From assembly GCF_030997045.1 (NCBI RefSeq), contig NZ_CP116899.1, positions 930,001 to 994,000 of the forward strand: a DNA stretch of 64,000 nt, given 5' to 3'. Below are positions 9,133 to 18,022 of the stretch, in pieces. The translations under genes were made by a program, and so were the position numbers. The notes beneath the pieces were generated by a model. It saw only the letters and a list, made by a program, of their open reading frames with translations. It searched no databases and was not told the DNA's origin. This DNA is from Microbulbifer sp. TB1203 (GTDB lineage: Bacteria > Pseudomonadota > Gammaproteobacteria > Pseudomonadales > Cellvibrionaceae). The first letter of the stretch is position 1. The number at the start of each line of letters is the position of its first letter.

Positions 9133-9450
9133 TCAGACCCACATTCGGTAATGCAGATTGAACATGATCCATAAGCTGCCGCCGATCATAATTACAATCA
9201 GGACGGCGGCGAAGGCAGTGGCCAGGAGCCTCTCTGGCGAAGCGGAGCGCAGGCGCAGCTGCAGGAAGTAACGCAGGTGAACCAGCACCTGAATGAGCGC
9301 GGCAGCGCCAATTGCGAAAAGGGCGGTACCTCTGGGCAGGAAACCGGTGGCGGCGATTCCGAAGGGGATTGCCGTCAGCACAAGCGCCAGCCCATAACCG
9401 GCCAGATAGGATTTCAATTTGCGGCCCGCGGCCACTTCAGTGTTTTCCAT
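9133..9450 (-). CDS. cyoD: cytochrome bo3 ubiquinol oxidase subunit IV
   Basis: 105 residues with three predicted membrane helices (about residues 15-36, 42-62 and 76-98), as expected for CyoD. The LVHLRYFLQL segment corresponds to the conserved helix-2 region of the family. Last gene of a minus-strand cyoABCD operon, separated from cyoC by one base. It assists assembly of the haem-copper centre in the inner membrane. No cyoE (haem O synthase) follows here. Confidence 0.88.
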   Translation of the reverse strand: MENTEVAAGRKLKSYLAGYGLALVLTAIPFGIAATGFLPRGTALFAIGAAALIQVLVHLRYFLQLRLRSASPERLLATAFAAVLIVIMIGGSLWIMFNLHYRMWV

Positions 9451-9451
9451 A

Positions 9452-10051
9452 TCACAGAATTCCCGGCAGATAGACTGCGGAAAAAATACCGATCCACACA
9501 ATATCCAGGAAATGCCAGAAGAGGCCGAGTCGCAACAGGCGCGAACTCACCGGCTGGCTCAGCCCTTTGACTATCACTTGCATAATCATCACCAGGATAA
9601 AGACCAGACCCGCGCTTACGTGCAGCCCGTGGGTGCCCACCAGGGTAAAAAAGGCGGACAGGAATCCGCTGCGATCCGGCCCCGCGCCCTGGATGATCAT
9701 GCCGTGGAACTCGCGGATTTCCATCGCCACAAAGCCCAGGCCCAGCACAAAGGTAACTGCCAGCCAGGCCAGAAGCTGCGGTCGCCTGCCGGCATCCATC
9801 GCCAGCGAGGCGAGGCCGAAGGTGAGGCTGCTGGTGAGCAGCAGTAGGGTTTCGCCGAGGGTATGGGGCAGGCTGAACAGGTCGCTGCCGGCCGGACCGC
9901 CGGCGGTATTGCCCATCATCACCAGATAGGTGGCAAACAAAAGTGCAAAAATAATCGCGTCGCTCATCAGGTAGAGCCAGAATCCGAAGGCCCTTTGCTC
10001 GTAGGCGTCGGCTTCCGGTAGCAGAGCCGTCTCTTCCGCGGCGAGGCTCAT
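9452..10051 (-). CDS. cyoC: cytochrome bo3 ubiquinol oxidase subunit III
   Basis: 199 residues with five predicted membrane helices. The start MSLAAEETALLPE is followed by FGFWLYLMSDAIIFALLFA, the conserved first helix of COX3/CyoC. FFTLVGTHGLHVSAGL carries the family histidines. The ATG overlaps the cyoB stop by four bases (ATGA), so translation is probably coupled. Inner-membrane structural subunit of the quinol oxidase. Confidence 0.92.
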   Translation of the reverse strand: MSLAAEETALLPEADAYEQRAFGFWLYLMSDAIIFALLFATYLVMMGNTAGGPAGSDLFSLPHTLGETLLLLTSSLTFGLASLAMDAGRRPQLLAWLAVTFVLGLGFVAMEIREFHGMIIQGAGPDRSGFLSAFFTLVGTHGLHVSAGLVFILVMIMQVIVKGLSQPVSSRLLRLGLFWHFLDIVWIGIFSAVYLPGIL

Positions 10052-12039
10052 ATCGCTCCCCCCTTGGCGAGATCCCGGAAGCGCCGGTCCTCGATTTCCT
10101 TCACTTCGCTGGCGGGCAGGCGGAATTCGGTTTTGTCGCGGAAACTGCGCGCCACGGCTGTGCCGAGAATGGCGATCAGTGCGGCGATGGCCGCCCACCA
10201 GATATGCCAGACTACGGCGAAGCCGAAGGTGAAGGCGAGCCCTCCGAGCAATACACCGGCGCCAGTGTTTTTCGGCAGCAGTATGTCTTCATACCGCTCC
10301 GGCCTGGAATAGGCGACACCGCGGCGTTTCATATCGTGGAAAGCATCGATATCCCGCACCTGCGGCAGAATGGCGAAATTGTAGGGTGCGGGCGGGGAGG
10401 CTGTGAGCCATTCCAGGGTGCGCCCGTCCCAGGGATCGCCGGTCAAGTCCCGGGCATTGTCCCGGTTGCCGATACTGGTAATCAGTTGAATCACAAGGCT
10501 GGTAATACCGGCCAACACCACCAGTGCCCCCAGGGCCGCAACAATCAGCAAGGGCTGCCATGCGGCGATGTCATAGTGCTCGGTGCGCCGCGCCATGCCC
10601 ATAAAGCCCAGAACATAGAGTGGCATAAAGGCCAGGTAGAAACCGATGATCCAGCACCAGAAGGCGCGTTTGCCCCAGTGGGCGTCCAGGGTGAAACCGA
10701 AGGCCTTGGGAAACCAGTACATATAACCGGCGAAATAACCAAACAGCGCGCCGGGAATCAGCATATTGTGGAAGTGCGCCACCAGGAAGGTGGAGTTGTG
10801 CACCAGGTAATTCACCGGCGGCAGGGCGAGTAGAACCCCCGTCATGCCGCCGATCACGAAGGTGACAATAAAGCCGAGGGTCCAAAGCATCGACGGGTGA
10901 AAAGTGATGCGCCCGCGAAACATGGTCATCAGCCAGTCGAAGACCTTCACTCCGGTGGGAACGGCGATCACCATGGTGGCGATACCGAAAAACGCATTGA
11001 CGTTGGCACTGGCGCCCATGGTAAAGAAATGGTGCAGCCATACGGTAAAGGACAGCAGGGCGATCGTCATGGTGGCGTACACCAGGGAGGTATAGCCGAA
11101 CAGGCGCTTGGCGGAAAAGTTGGCGACAACCTCGGAATAGATACCGAAGGCCGGCAGAATCAGGATATAGACCTCCGGATGTCCCCAAATCCAGAACAGG
11201 TTGGTGTAGTTCATCATGTTGCCGCCTCCGGCATTGGTAAAAAAATGCATGCCGAATATGCGGTCCAGCGCCAGTGTGGCGGTGGCCACGGTGAGGGCGG
11301 GAAAGGCGAAGATCATCAGGATACTGGAGGCCAGCGCTGTCCAGCAGAACAGCGGCATGCGCATCAGTCTCATCCCCGGGGTCCGCCGCTTGAGTATGGT
11401 GACGATGAAATTGATACCGGAGAGCGTCGTGCCGATGCCGCTGGCCTGTATCGCCCATATCCAGTAATCGACGCCCACACCCGGGTTGTACTCCGGGCCG
11501 GAGTAGGGGGGATAGCCGCTCCAGCCCGCGGTGGAAAACCTTCCGATCACCAGCGATACCAAAACCAGGCTGGCGCCGGCGGCGGTCAGCCACAGGCTGA
11601 CGGAATTCATAAACGGGAAGGCGACGTCGCGGGCGCCGATCTGCTGTGGGACGATGATATTGATCAGCCCGGTCAGGAACGGCATCGCCATAAAAAAGAT
11701 CATGATGGTGCCGTGGGAGCTGAAGATCTGGTCGAAGTGTTCCGGCGGCAGGTAGCCGTCGGAATTGAGCGCGAATGCCTGCTGGGCGCGCATCATGATC
11801 GCGTCCACAAATCCACGCAGGAGCATCACCAGGGCCACCACCACATACATGATGCCGATGCGCTTGTGGTCGAGGCTGGTCAGCCACTCATTCCACAGGT
11901 AGCGCCATTTGCCGAGCCAGGTGATCACGCCCACAACGGTCAGGAAGCCGAGCACTGTAACAACCGCACCCCCTACCGCGACCCAGCTATAAAAGGGCAG
12001 GGCATCGGCGGTCAGTCTTCCCAGTATCCGCATCTCCAT
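10048..12039 (-). CDS. cyoB: cytochrome bo3 ubiquinol oxidase subunit I
   Basis: 663 residues, the full CyoB length. All haem-copper ligands can be seen in order: the low-spin haem His in SSHGTIMIFF, the CuB His with its cross-linked Tyr in WGHPEVYI, the His pair in VWLHHFF, and the two haem ligands in LVAHFHNM. It reduces O2 to water with electrons from ubiquinol and pumps protons across the inner membrane. The start MEMRILGRL lies three bases after the cyoA stop. Flanking helices beyond the 12-helix core are present, as in E. coli CyoB. Confidence 0.95.
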   Translation of the reverse strand: MEMRILGRLTADALPFYSWVAVGGAVVTVLGFLTVVGVITWLGKWRYLWNEWLTSLDHKRIGIMYVVVALVMLLRGFVDAIMMRAQQAFALNSDGYLPPEHFDQIFSSHGTIMIFFMAMPFLTGLINIIVPQQIGARDVAFPFMNSVSLWLTAAGASLVLVSLVIGRFSTAGWSGYPPYSGPEYNPGVGVDYWIWAIQASGIGTTLSGINFIVTILKRRTPGMRLMRMPLFCWTALASSILMIFAFPALTVATATLALDRIFGMHFFTNAGGGNMMNYTNLFWIWGHPEVYILILPAFGIYSEVVANFSAKRLFGYTSLVYATMTIALLSFTVWLHHFFTMGASANVNAFFGIATMVIAVPTGVKVFDWLMTMFRGRITFHPSMLWTLGFIVTFVIGGMTGVLLALPPVNYLVHNSTFLVAHFHNMLIPGALFGYFAGYMYWFPKAFGFTLDAHWGKRAFWCWIIGFYLAFMPLYVLGFMGMARRTEHYDIAAWQPLLIVAALGALVVLAGITSLVIQLITSIGNRDNARDLTGDPWDGRTLEWLTASPPAPYNFAILPQVRDIDAFHDMKRRGVAYSRPERYEDILLPKNTGAGVLLGGLAFTFGFAVVWHIWWAAIAALIAILGTAVARSFRDKTEFRLPASEVKEIEDRRFRDLAKGGAI

Positions 12040-12042
12040 GGC

Positions 12043-12852
12043 TTACTCCGGATGCCCGCCGGTATATTTCTCGATAATGCTGTCGAACAGATTCGGTGTG
12101 ACGTCGGAATAATAGCTGACCGGATGACCGATACTGGGAGCGGCAAGTGCCCTGTAAGTGGCCCGGTCCAGTGTTTGGGGTGATTTCCTGACATTGGCAA
12201 CCCAGGAGTCGAAGTCTTTCCGGGGCAGGGCGAGTGCTTTGAAGTGCTGCTCGGGAAAGCCGTCCCCACTGTACTGCATATTCCTGCCCCGAAAGCAGCC
12301 GGGCTTGTCGGCGAGCAGGTTGAGTCGTGTCCGCATGCCCGCCATGGCGTAAATCTGGCCGCCCAGGGCGGGGATGAAAAAGGAGTTCATAACCGTGTCG
12401 GAGGTGATTTTCAGGCTGAGTGGCCGGCCGCTGGGAAAGGCCAATTCATTGACGGCGGCGATACCCAGCTCGGGGTAGATAAACAGCCATTTCCAGTTCT
12501 GGGCGACAACCTCCACTTCGAGTGTCTCGGCGCCCGGGTCCAGTTGCCGGTAGGGGTCGAGCCTGTGCGTCTCGTTCCATAGCAGATAGCCCAGGGTCGC
12601 TACGATGGCCGCGGGCACAAGCCAGATAATCGCGTCGATCTTTGCTGAGTAGGACCACTCGGGAGTGTAGCGCCCTCTGCCTCCGGAGGCGCGATAGCGC
12701 CAGGCAAACAGGAAGGCCATGGTGAATACCGGAACGATCACGATCAGCATCACCAGGACCGCGGTGAACAGCAGATCGCGCTCGGCGAGTGCCACCGGAC
12801 CCGCGGGGTGGAGAAGGGGGGCGCGAATCAGGGTGCAGCCATCCATTGGCAT
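12043..12852 (-). CDS. cyoA: cytochrome bo3 ubiquinol oxidase subunit II, N-terminus unusually short
   Basis: 269 residues from the best start (ATG 12852, with CGGAG upstream). Two membrane helices (about residues 20-45 and 65-85) precede the cupredoxin domain, which contains EVVAQNWKWLFIYPE and DTVMNSFFIPALGGQIYAMAG. The CuA ligands are absent, as expected for a quinol oxidase. The usual CyoA lipoprotein signal is missing. The family pattern GC-xxx-LL-P-G is present as DGCTLIRAPLLHPAG, but only four residues precede the Cys and the upstream in-frame codons encode no hydrophobic stretch. Either the anchor is lost in this lineage or a frameshift removed it. First gene of the operon. Confidence 0.9.
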   Translation of the reverse strand: MPMDGCTLIRAPLLHPAGPVALAERDLLFTAVLVMLIVIVPVFTMAFLFAWRYRASGGRGRYTPEWSYSAKIDAIIWLVPAAIVATLGYLLWNETHRLDPYRQLDPGAETLEVEVVAQNWKWLFIYPELGIAAVNELAFPSGRPLSLKITSDTVMNSFFIPALGGQIYAMAGMRTRLNLLADKPGCFRGRNMQYSGDGFPEQHFKALALPRKDFDSWVANVRKSPQTLDRATYRALAAPSIGHPVSYYSDVTPNLFDSIIEKYTGGHPE

Positions 12853-13096
12853 ATTGCTCCGGCAGTCTGTGGATTTGTTTTCTCCCACAAAGTAAAGACA
12901 GATTTTACGCTGCCCGATGGGCAAGCTTATTCGTACTATATTAGTACTTTGCCATACCTGCTTAATTGCTGTTTTGTTGCGACGTATGACTTGCCGCACA
13001 GCCTCTAGAGGCTTAATCTGGCGCCATGTTGCCGGCGGTTTTTTGGGGTTGCCGGTGAGGGAGGTTAGGGATAACAGAGCATTTTGGAGGGAGCTT

Positions 13097-13852
13097 ATGA
13101 GACGGATATTTTTTTTCTACGGATTGATTTGTTATTTTCTGTCAGTACTGACGGTTTTCTATCTTGTCGGTTTTGTAACCAACACCCTGGTCCCCAAGTC
13201 CATTAATTCCGGTGTTTATACCCCGATCTGGTATGCGCTGCTGATCGACCTGGGGCTGTTGGCGCTGTTCGCGCTGCAGCACAGTGTAATGGCGCGGCGG
13301 GGATTTAAATCGCTGTGGACACGCCTGGTGCCCGAGCCCCTGGAGCGCAGCACCTACCTGCTGCTTTCCAGCGCGGCCCTGTTGCTGCTGGTGTGGCAAT
13401 GGCGGCCGCTGGGAGATGTGTTGTGGGATCTGCGCGGGACCTCTTGGGCGCCGCTGTTGATAAGCCTGGGCTGGCTGGGCTGGCTGCTGGTGTTCAGCAG
13501 CACTTTACTGCTGGACCACTTCGGGTTCCTCGGCCTGCGCCAGGCCTATGACCAATTGCGCAACCGGGAGACGCCGCCGGCGGAATTTCGCACCCCCGGC
13601 CTCTACCGGGTGGTGCGGCATCCCATGTATCTGGGGTTTCTGCTCGCTTTCTGGTTTGCGCCGATAATGACCCTGGCACATTTCCTGTTTGCCCTGGGTA
13701 TGACTGGATATATCTGGCTGGGAATGTCGCTGGAAGAGCGGGAGATGGAACGGAGTTTTGGCGATCGTTACCGCGAATACCAGCGGCGGGTGCCGCGGCT
13801 GATACCCGTTCCCTGGCGCTGGCTGCCGGCGGAGGCAATGGCAACCAAGTGA
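13097..13852 (+). CDS. NnrU/isoprenylcysteine methyltransferase-like membrane protein, probable methanethiol S-methyltransferase
   Basis: 251 residues with five or six membrane helices. The C-terminal half has the signature of the ICMT/NnrU methyltransferase group: FRTPGLYRVVRHPMYLGFLL, then SLEEREMERSFGDRYREY. LQHSVMARRGFK in the first half is also typical of the MddA subgroup. MddA makes dimethyl sulfide from methanethiol and S-adenosylmethionine. That substrate is an inference from family resemblance. GGAGGGAG lies five bases before ATG 13097. An in-frame upstream extension (from 12917) is judged noncoding because family members begin with the first helix. Divergent from cyoA. Confidence 0.72.
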   Translation: MRRIFFFYGLICYFLSVLTVFYLVGFVTNTLVPKSINSGVYTPIWYALLIDLGLLALFALQHSVMARRGFKSLWTRLVPEPLERSTYLLLSSAALLLLVWQWRPLGDVLWDLRGTSWAPLLISLGWLGWLLVFSSTLLLDHFGFLGLRQAYDQLRNRETPPAEFRTPGLYRVVRHPMYLGFLLAFWFAPIMTLAHFLFALGMTGYIWLGMSLEEREMERSFGDRYREYQRRVPRLIPVPWRWLPAEAMATK

Positions 13853-13971
13853 CAAGCGGAAGCGAGATATTTCTGGCTAAAAATTGTGCGAATACATCCA
13901 CCCTTATCTGGTCCTCGCTGCACCGACCCAAAGGCGCGCCGTAGGGACAGAGATATCTACAGCGCTGCGGG

Positions 13972-14043
13972 TTCGCGCTGGAGCCTGCTTGCAGGCGAAA
14001 AGGGCAGGGCTCCGTAGCCCTTCGCTTGCAAGCAAGCTCCTGG
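13972..14043. repeat. REP-like palindrome
   Basis: TTCGCGCTGGAGCCTGCTTG and, inverted, CTTGCAAGCAAGCTCC form imperfect arms around an inner GGGCAGGGCTCCGTAGCCC hairpin. The GGAGC(T/C)TGCTTGCA(A/G)GCGAA arm resembles pseudomonad REP sequences. It lies between two convergent genes. Confidence 0.65.
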
Positions 14044-14052
14044 TCACAATCA

Positions 14053-14106
14053 CCCGAGTCCCGAGTCCCGAGTCCCGAGTCCCGAGTCCCGAGTCCCGAG
14101 TCCCGA
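14053..14106. repeat. tandem heptamer CCCGAGT, about 7.7 copies
   Basis: CCCGAGT is repeated head to tail over 54 bases without a mismatch. The tract ends three bases before the putA stop on the opposite strand. Such a perfect microsatellite is expected to vary in copy number by slippage. Confidence 0.9.
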
Positions 14107-14109
14107 AGT

Positions 14110-17100
14110 TTACTGCGCCAGACTAAACAGCTGCGTGTTGCCCCCGGTGGCCACCGTATTGATGGTCTTGGTCTTCTCGTTGGCGAAGCGGAACAGGTAG
14201 TGAGGGCCGCCGGCCTTGGGGCCGGTGCCGGAAAGGCCCTGGCCGCCGAAGGGGTTTACGCCCACGACCGCGCCCACCATATCCCGGTTCACGTAGCAGT
14301 TGCCCACGTTCACCCGCTTGAATACCGCGCCGGCGCGGCCCTCGATACGCGAGTGCAGGCCGAAGGTCAGGCCGTAGCCGGTGGCGTTGATGCGGCGAAT
14401 CACGTCTTCCAGCTCGCTGGCCTTGAAGCGCACCACGTGCAGGAAGGGGCCAAAGACCTCGCGCTTCAGCAGTGAGAAATCCTCGATCTCCACCACCTGC
14501 GGACCGAAGAAGGTGCCCGCCTTGGGCAGCTTGTCGCCATCGAACGAGAACAGCGGCTTGGCTTCCTTCTGCATACGCTCGCGGTGGGCTTCCAGCATGC
14601 CCAGAGCCTTCTCGTCGATTACCGGGCCGATATCGGTCTCCAGCAGCGCCGGATCCCCCAGGGTCAGCTCTTCGCAGGCGCCCCGGAGCATTTCCAGTAG
14701 GTTGTCGGCGATCACGTCCTGTACGCAGAGAATGCGCAGGGCGGAACAGCGCTGGCCGGCGCTGAGGAAGGCGGACTGGATCACATCGTCCACCACCTGC
14801 TCCGGCAGCGCGGTGGAGTCGACGATCATCACATTCTGGCCGCCGGTCTCGGCGATCAGCGGGATGATGGGGCCCTCTTTCGCCGCCAGCTGCTGGTTGA
14901 TCAGGCGCGCGGTCTCGGTGGAGCCGGTAAAGGCCACTCCGGCCAGGCGCGGGTCTTCGATCAGCGGTTTGCCCACGGCGGCGCCGGTACCGGTGATCAG
15001 GTGCAGCACCTTCGAGGGTACTCCGGCCTCGTGCATCAGCTCGATGGCGCGGGCGGCGATCAGCGGAGTCTGCTCCGCCGGCTTGGCGAGCACCGCGTTG
15101 CCAGCGGCCAGGCCGGCCACCACCTGGCCGGTGAAGATCGCAAGGGGGAAGTTCCAGGGGCTGATGGCGACGAAGACGCCGCGGCCGCCCAGGACCAGTT
15201 CGTTGCTCTCGCCGGTGGGGCCCGGCAGTTCCTGCGGCCCGCCGAAGTGCTGGCGCGCGCCGTTGGCGTAGTAGCGGCAGAAGTCCACCGCCTCGCGCAC
15301 TTCGGAGATGCCGTCGTTCAGTGTGCGGCCGGCTTCCAGGCAGATCAGCGCGGTCAGTTCGTGGATGTGTTTTTCGTAGAGCTCGGCGATCCTGTCGAGG
15401 ATCTTCGCCCGTTCATTGCCGCCCAGGCGGTCCCAGTTCCGCTGGGCCTCGGTGGCAGAGCGGTAGGCGGCGTCTATCAGGTGCTTGTCGGTGTTGGCGG
15501 TGTGGCCCACCAGTTCGCCGGTGGCCGGATTGTATACCGGCTCCTCAGCCTCGCCCATGACGCCGTCGACAATCGGCCCACCGGAGAATTGCCGTCCGCG
15601 GAGCTTTTCCACCGCCGCCAGCAATGGTTCCACCGCCGTCGGGTCGGTCAGTTCGAGGCCGTGTGAATTTTTTCTTGGTAGTACCTCTGCGCCCATGTAG
15701 ATGTCCTCCGGTAGCGGGATTTGCGGGTGGCGATAGGGATTGCAGGCCTCGCTCTGTTCGAGGGTGTCCTGCACCAGTTCCTCGACGGGGGTCTTCTCGT
15801 CCATAAAGCGGTTGACGAAAGAGCTGTTGGCGCCGTTCTCCAACAGGCGGCGCACCAGGTAGGGCAGCAGATCCTTGTGCGCGCCGACGGGGGCGTAGAC
15901 CCGTACCGGTACCCGCTTGCCGTGCACCGCTTCGATCTGGGCATAGAGTAGGTGGCCCATGCCGTGCAGGCGCTGGAATTCGTAGCTGTTGTTGGAATTG
16001 CCGTTGGCGTCGCCGGCCAGTTCGAGGATCAGGCCCACGGTGTAGGCGTTGTGGGTGGCAAACTGCGGATAGATGACGTCGCGGGCGTCCAGCAGCTTCC
16101 TGGCGCACACCTGATAGGAGAGATCGGTGTGGCATTTGCGGGTGTACACCGGGTAGTCCGGCAGGCCCAGTTGCTGGGCATGCTTGATCTCGGTGTCCCA
16201 GTAGGCCCCCTTCACCAGGCGCACCATCAGCCTGCGACCGGTGTCCCGGCCCAGGGCGATCAGCCAGTCGGCTACATGCGGGGCGCGCTTCTGGTAGGCT
16301 TGCAGCACGAAACCGAGGCCCTGCCAGTCCTTCAGCTTGGGATCGCGGGCCAGGGCTTCGAAAATATCCAGGGAGATGTCCAGCCGATCGACTTCCTCGG
16401 CATCAATATTGAGGCCCATGTCGTACTTGGCCGCCGCTGCACAGAGACGTTTCACCTGTGGCAGCAGCTCGGTCATCACCCGCTCCCGCTGCAGCGCGCT
16501 GTAGCGCGGATGCAGGGCGGACAGTTTGATGGAGATGCCGTTGGCCTCCACCACATCGCGCTTGTCCCCACCCTTTTGGGTATTGTCCTTGCCGATGGTT
16601 TCGATCGCCGCCATATAGGCGTTGAAATAGCGCTCGGCATCCGCCATGGTGCGCGCGCCTTCCCCCAGCATGTCGAAGGAAAAGCGGGTGCCGGGGGCAT
16701 TCTCCGCCGGGCCGCGCTTGAGCGCCTCTTCGATGGTGCGGCCCAGCACGTACTGGCCACCCATGATCTTCATCGCCTGCATCATGGAGGCGCGCACCAT
16801 AGGTTCGCCCATGCGGCTGACCAGGCGCTTGATAAAGGAGGAGGGTTTCTCGCTGATATCCGGGTCCAGCTCGACGATATTGCCGGTGAGCATCAGGCCC
16901 CAGGCGGAGGCGTTGACGAACAGCGAATCGGACTGGCCGCGGTGGCTGGACCAGTTGCCGGAATGAACTTTCTCGGCGATCAGCTTGTCAGCAGTATCCG
17001 CGTCCGGCACCCGCAGCAGGGACTCCGCCAGGCACATCAGCGCCACGCCCTCCTTGTTGGAAAGGCCGAACTGCTGTAAGAACGCATCCAGGGTGCCGCG

Positions 17101-17286
17101 CTTGCTGCGCTGCTGGCGGGAGTGGCGCACCAACTCGCGGGCGGTATCGAGGATTTTCTGGCGCAATGCGTCATCCGGACGCGGGGCTGCCAGCAGCTCC
17201 CCGACGCACTGGTTTTCGTCGGTGTGCAGGTATTGTCGGGCCCGCTGGCGGGCGCTGTGCAGATCTCCGGCGAACGATGTCGACAT
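14110..17286 (-). CDS. putA: bifunctional proline dehydrogenase / L-glutamate gamma-semialdehyde dehydrogenase
   Basis: 1058 residues. The FAD-dependent proline dehydrogenase barrel comes first (RLMVRLVKGAYWDTEIKHAQ and KCHTDLSYQVCARKLL are visible). The NAD-dependent aldehyde dehydrogenase domain follows, with IAETGGQNVM for the general base Glu and GQRC with catalytic Cys at about 847. Together they oxidise proline to glutamate with channelling between the sites. The start MSTSFAGDLHSARQRAR has no ribbon-helix-helix DNA-binding domain, so this short PutA cannot repress its own gene as the E. coli protein does. The adjacent divergent Lrp-type gene is the likely regulator. The longer open frame upstream of ATG 17286 is discounted. 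Confidence 0.95.
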   Translation of the reverse strand: MSTSFAGDLHSARQRARQYLHTDENQCVGELLAAPRPDDALRQKILDTARELVRHSRQQRSKRGTLDAFLQQFGLSNKEGVALMCLAESLLRVPDADTADKLIAEKVHSGNWSSHRGQSDSLFVNASAWGLMLTGNIVELDPDISEKPSSFIKRLVSRMGEPMVRASMMQAMKIMGGQYVLGRTIEEALKRGPAENAPGTRFSFDMLGEGARTMADAERYFNAYMAAIETIGKDNTQKGGDKRDVVEANGISIKLSALHPRYSALQRERVMTELLPQVKRLCAAAAKYDMGLNIDAEEVDRLDISLDIFEALARDPKLKDWQGLGFVLQAYQKRAPHVADWLIALGRDTGRRLMVRLVKGAYWDTEIKHAQQLGLPDYPVYTRKCHTDLSYQVCARKLLDARDVIYPQFATHNAYTVGLILELAGDANGNSNNSYEFQRLHGMGHLLYAQIEAVHGKRVPVRVYAPVGAHKDLLPYLVRRLLENGANSSFVNRFMDEKTPVEELVQDTLEQSEACNPYRHPQIPLPEDIYMGAEVLPRKNSHGLELTDPTAVEPLLAAVEKLRGRQFSGGPIVDGVMGEAEEPVYNPATGELVGHTANTDKHLIDAAYRSATEAQRNWDRLGGNERAKILDRIAELYEKHIHELTALICLEAGRTLNDGISEVREAVDFCRYYANGARQHFGGPQELPGPTGESNELVLGGRGVFVAISPWNFPLAIFTGQVVAGLAAGNAVLAKPAEQTPLIAARAIELMHEAGVPSKVLHLITGTGAAVGKPLIEDPRLAGVAFTGSTETARLINQQLAAKEGPIIPLIAETGGQNVMIVDSTALPEQVVDDVIQSAFLSAGQRCSALRILCVQDVIADNLLEMLRGACEELTLGDPALLETDIGPVIDEKALGMLEAHRERMQKEAKPLFSFDGDKLPKAGTFFGPQVVEIEDFSLLKREVFGPFLHVVRFKASELEDVIRRINATGYGLTFGLHSRIEGRAGAVFKRVNVGNCYVNRDMVGAVVGVNPFGGQGLSGTGPKAGGPHYLFRFANEKTKTINTVATGGNTQLFSLAQ

Positions 17287-17431
17287 GGTGGTCTCCCAAA
17301 CTCTTGTAATAATAGGACCAGAACAATAAGCCAGATTATGTGGTAAATGCCTCAGGATTAATCGCCATTTTGCCGTCACTTGTGGTTAAATATAACGCTG
17401 AAAAGTGCAAGCACTAGTAGGATATGTTGCT

Positions 17432-17941
17432 ATGTCTCGACAACTGGAAGACCTGGACCGGATTGACCGGCAGATACTGCGCATCTTGCAGGGCGCGGGC
17501 CGTCTGCCAAATGTGGAACTGGCGCGGCGGGTGAACCTCAGCCCTACACCGTGCCTGGAGCGGGTCAAGCGCCTGGAGCGCGAGGGCTTTATTCGCGACT
17601 ACGTGGCGCTGCTGGACCCGATCAAGGTCCACGCCGGCCTGGTGGTCTATATCCAGGTCAGCCTGACCGACACCGCCACCGAGGCGCTGGAGGCGTTCAA
17701 CCGGCACGTATCCGGATTGGAAGAGGTTCAGGAGTGCCATATGGTTGCTGGTGGCTTCGATTACCTGGTGAAGATACGTATCAAGGATATGCTCGGTTAC
17801 CGCCGTTTCCTCGGTGAAAAACTGGCGTCCGTCCCCGGGGTGCGCGAGACCCACACCTATGTGGTGATGGAGGAGGTGAAAACCGATACCGCGGTGGCGG
17901 TGCCGGACCCGGAACCCAAGGCGAAAGGTGGCAAGCGCTGA
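17432..17941 (+). CDS. Lrp/AsnC family regulator, probable regulator of putA
   Basis: 169 residues. The winged helix-turn-helix begins LEDLDRIDRQILRILQGAGR with recognition helix LSPTPCLERVKRLER. The AsnC/RAM domain contains CHMVAGGFDYLVKIRIKDM. The C-terminal tail is short and charged (PKAKGGKR). It is divergent from putA across 145 bases, the arrangement seen for PutR and BkdR, so proline-responsive activation of putA is likely. ATG 17432 matches the family N-terminus better than the upstream TTG. Confidence 0.9.
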   Translation: MSRQLEDLDRIDRQILRILQGAGRLPNVELARRVNLSPTPCLERVKRLEREGFIRDYVALLDPIKVHAGLVVYIQVSLTDTATEALEAFNRHVSGLEEVQECHMVAGGFDYLVKIRIKDMLGYRRFLGEKLASVPGVRETHTYVVMEEVKTDTAVAVPDPEPKAKGGKR

Positions 17942-17949
17942 TAGCAGCT

Positions 17950-17993
17950 GGGAGCGCCGAGCCCAGCTCGGCCAGTGGGCCGCAGGTCCGCCC
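17950..17993. repeat. partial palindromic repeat (GGGAGCGCCGAG module)
   Basis: GGGAGCGCCGAGCCCAGCTC followed by a GGGCCGCAGGTCCGCC hairpin. It is the same module found at 8375-8415, 39470-39502 and 63274-63318, here without TGTAGGAGCGG ends. Confidence 0.65.
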
Positions 17994-18022
17994 CCGTAGC
18001 TTCGACGCAAAATCCCCAGCCG

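Noticed and set aside
14053..14106. CRISPR array
   Set aside because: The repeat unit is seven bases with no spacers, so it is a microsatellite. No cas genes are in the window.
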